This document shows positions 62,363-64,000 of a stretch of 64,000 bases of DNA, piece by piece. Positions within the stretch are counted from its first letter, which is position 1. Each line of letters begins with the position of its first letter. The stretch is from Lichenostomus cassidix. Its lineage: Eukaryota; Chordata; Aves; Passeriformes; Meliphagidae. Position numbers and translations under genes: made by a program. The notes below the pieces were generated by a model. It was given only the letters and a program-made list of their open reading frames with translations. It made no database searches and had not been told where the DNA came from. Location: NCBI GenBank assembly GCA_008360975.2, contig CM039182.1, positions 47,070,491 to 47,134,490 on the forward strand, in the 5' to 3' direction.

Positions 62363-64000
62363 ACAGGAGCCCTATTGTGATGTGCCTGTGCTGGGGAACA
62401 TAGAGGATGTAAATTAACATACTTTTCCCTCTATATTCTTCATGACTGATTTAAGGAGCCTGATGATGGGTAGTATTACCAGGGCAGACTGATCTCAGGC
62501 TCTGAGGACATGTTGCTGAGGAACAGTAATATCAGGGCGTGGTGTCTCCTCAGAAAGCCAATCTGCCAGGATCAGGGTGCCCCAGATGGAGCATCCCCAC
62601 CATGCCCTGCCAGCTCCTGGATCCCTTACATCCAAATGGGGCAGGCAGCAGCAGAGCCAACAGGAGCCCTTCATACATTTCTTCCCAGCATTGTGACTGT
62701 CAGCATATCTAAGGGGGCACCTGATGACCACTCCCCCTTAGCCAGAGATAAAACCTAGGATCAACCCCTCTTGCCTCAATTCTCAGCCTGACCAACCAAA
62801 CTGCTGCTCCTCATTGCCTCTCTTGCAGTCCCAACTCCCTCCTCTCACTCAAGGATTTGAGGTATTACAGTAAGCACCTCCAGCACCTCTAACAGCCCTG
62901 CTCTTTCCAGACTACTGTTGTTACTGCAACTGCCTAATAAATTTCACCAACACATTCCCCTACCTGGGAAAAGAGAGAGAAGGATTCTCTACTGTTCACA
63001 AAGATGCTGAAGGCTTACAGGGTGAAGGGAAAGGATGTCAGCTGGAGTAAAAAGACCAGTGCATGTTCCCCATTGCAGTGGAGGCTCTGGCTCAAAGGAA
63101 TGGAAAAGCACCCATGCATGCACAGACAGCAAGTACTTCTTGCAGAGCAGCAGATTATTGGGGCACAAAGGGTCAACTTCTGCCAGTGGGCCAAGGCAGA
63201 GCCTTTTAATTATGGGCTCCCACAAGCAGCCCTCCCTTACTGAGGCCAAACTAACAGGACCTGTTATCTAAAACTAAGTGTGCCTGTTGAGCCCTTTTTA
63301 CTTGCCTTGTCCTCCTCTAGCACTATACTTTTCCAGAGATAGTTTGCTTATCTTCAAGCAAGAGCCACACTTGAAACACGGCACACATACATAATGGTGC
63401 CCCTATAATTCTCCTTCCTGGTGTTTTCTCCTTTAACATCAGAAAAGGCAAGCTGCACTTCCGAATGACTGCAGCACAAGTTGGTGTGAGAAAGATGTGT
63501 AATTTTTTTCCTCCCAAACCATCAGGAATCACATTTTCAAATGCAAACCCCAATGTCTGGTACTGACATCAGTTGTACAGAACACATGTGGCTTCAGCCC
63601 TAAGACCTCTGATGCACATGCTCCCTTGCTGGGGAAGCCCTGTCTGAAAAGGAGGTTTTCCTTGCTATATAAAGAAAATTTCATTCTCAAGAACTGTAGA
63701 ATATCTTATCTTACCAAATGAGCTCAGCAGAGTGTGCTGCAGAATTTTCCTCTTAATTTTACTTTTTCTCTGCAGAGTAAAGCAAGTCTTAGGCTCCACT
63801 GGACAGCATATAGAATACTGGACAGGGCAGAAAGCTCTCCATTTCAAAGAGCTGATAAATCTGCAAACCTAAAGGCATCTCCTTCAGACTTACTAAATTC
63901 ATTAACTGAAAGGAGCAGATGTTTGGTTTCCAGCTTCCATCCAATCAAAAGTGAGAAAAGGTGAAAAGCTTTTCCACTCCTGAGATGATCAAAAATTTGG

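Larger units (their letters stand above)
46449..64000 (-). other. ELMO1: Large ELMO1 intron, 3' part (continues beyond window)
   Basis: At least 17.5 kb of intron ahead of the exon starting at 46448. It contains two CR1 fragments, two local tandem duplications, a purine-rich stretch at about 53.3-53.7 kb, a polypyrimidine tract at about 58.64-58.68 kb and the CpG clusters at 58.7-59.1 and 62.3 kb. I searched the minus strand for the preceding constitutive ELMO1 exon and did not find it. Confidence 0.85.

Noticed and set aside
46449..64000. The constitutive ELMO1 exon preceding residue 480
   Set aside because: No minus-strand segment encoding the expected ending (SEDFNK before a donor) was found. 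It most likely lies beyond 64000.
1..64000. tRNA, rRNA, CRISPR or prokaryote-type features
   Set aside because: No tRNA box A/B pairs with a cloverleaf, no rRNA sequence and no spaced repeat array were seen. The window is eukaryotic.

Overview
The window is vertebrate nuclear DNA, most likely from a bird. It is AT-rich and sparsely genic, with short exons separated by kilobase introns. The recognisable interspersed repeats are CR1 LINE 3' fragments ending in the octamer type ATTCTRTG, plus one small solo LTR. CR1 is also common in turtles and crocodilians, so 'bird' is an inference from the CR1 type, the low repeat load and the absence of mammalian SINE/L1 sequence. I cannot name the species.

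The only protein-coding gene I can support is the 3' part of ELMO1 (engulfment and cell motility 1), on the minus strand. Six coding exons lie at 46285-46448, 40535-40647, 31756-31863, 28132-28214, 22594-22671 and 18756-18956. All have AG/GT borders and compatible phases, and together they encode 248 residues that match human residues 480-727: the end of the ELMO domain, the PH domain and the C-terminal proline-rich DOCK-binding tail. The stop codon is at 18756-18758. A probable 3' UTR of about 1.1 kb runs to a poly(A) signal at 17654-17659. The 479 N-terminal codons lie beyond the right edge, past position 64000.

Layout: 1-17635 is intergenic DNA downstream of ELMO1, with two CR1 fragments and a poly(A) tract preceded by AATAAA. 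17636-46448 holds the six exons and five introns, which contain a CR1 fragment (21.3 kb), a 170-bp solo LTR (37.5 kb), a longer CR1 with ORF2 remnants (38.2-38.8 kb) and an AT-rich hairpin (44.0 kb). 46449-64000 is the 3' part of one large intron with two more CR1 copies.

The most interesting signal is in that last intron. A local CpG cluster at about 58.74-59.14 kb holds a minus-strand ATG followed by 19 open codons and a GTAAGT donor in phase 0. This is the phase needed to splice to the exon at 46448, whose second codon is the ATG used by the known 247-residue short ELMO1 isoform. This looks like a candidate internal promoter and alternative first exon. It would give an N-terminally truncated ELMO1 that keeps the PH domain and DOCK-binding tail but lacks the RhoG-binding armadillo repeats and most of the ELMO domain.
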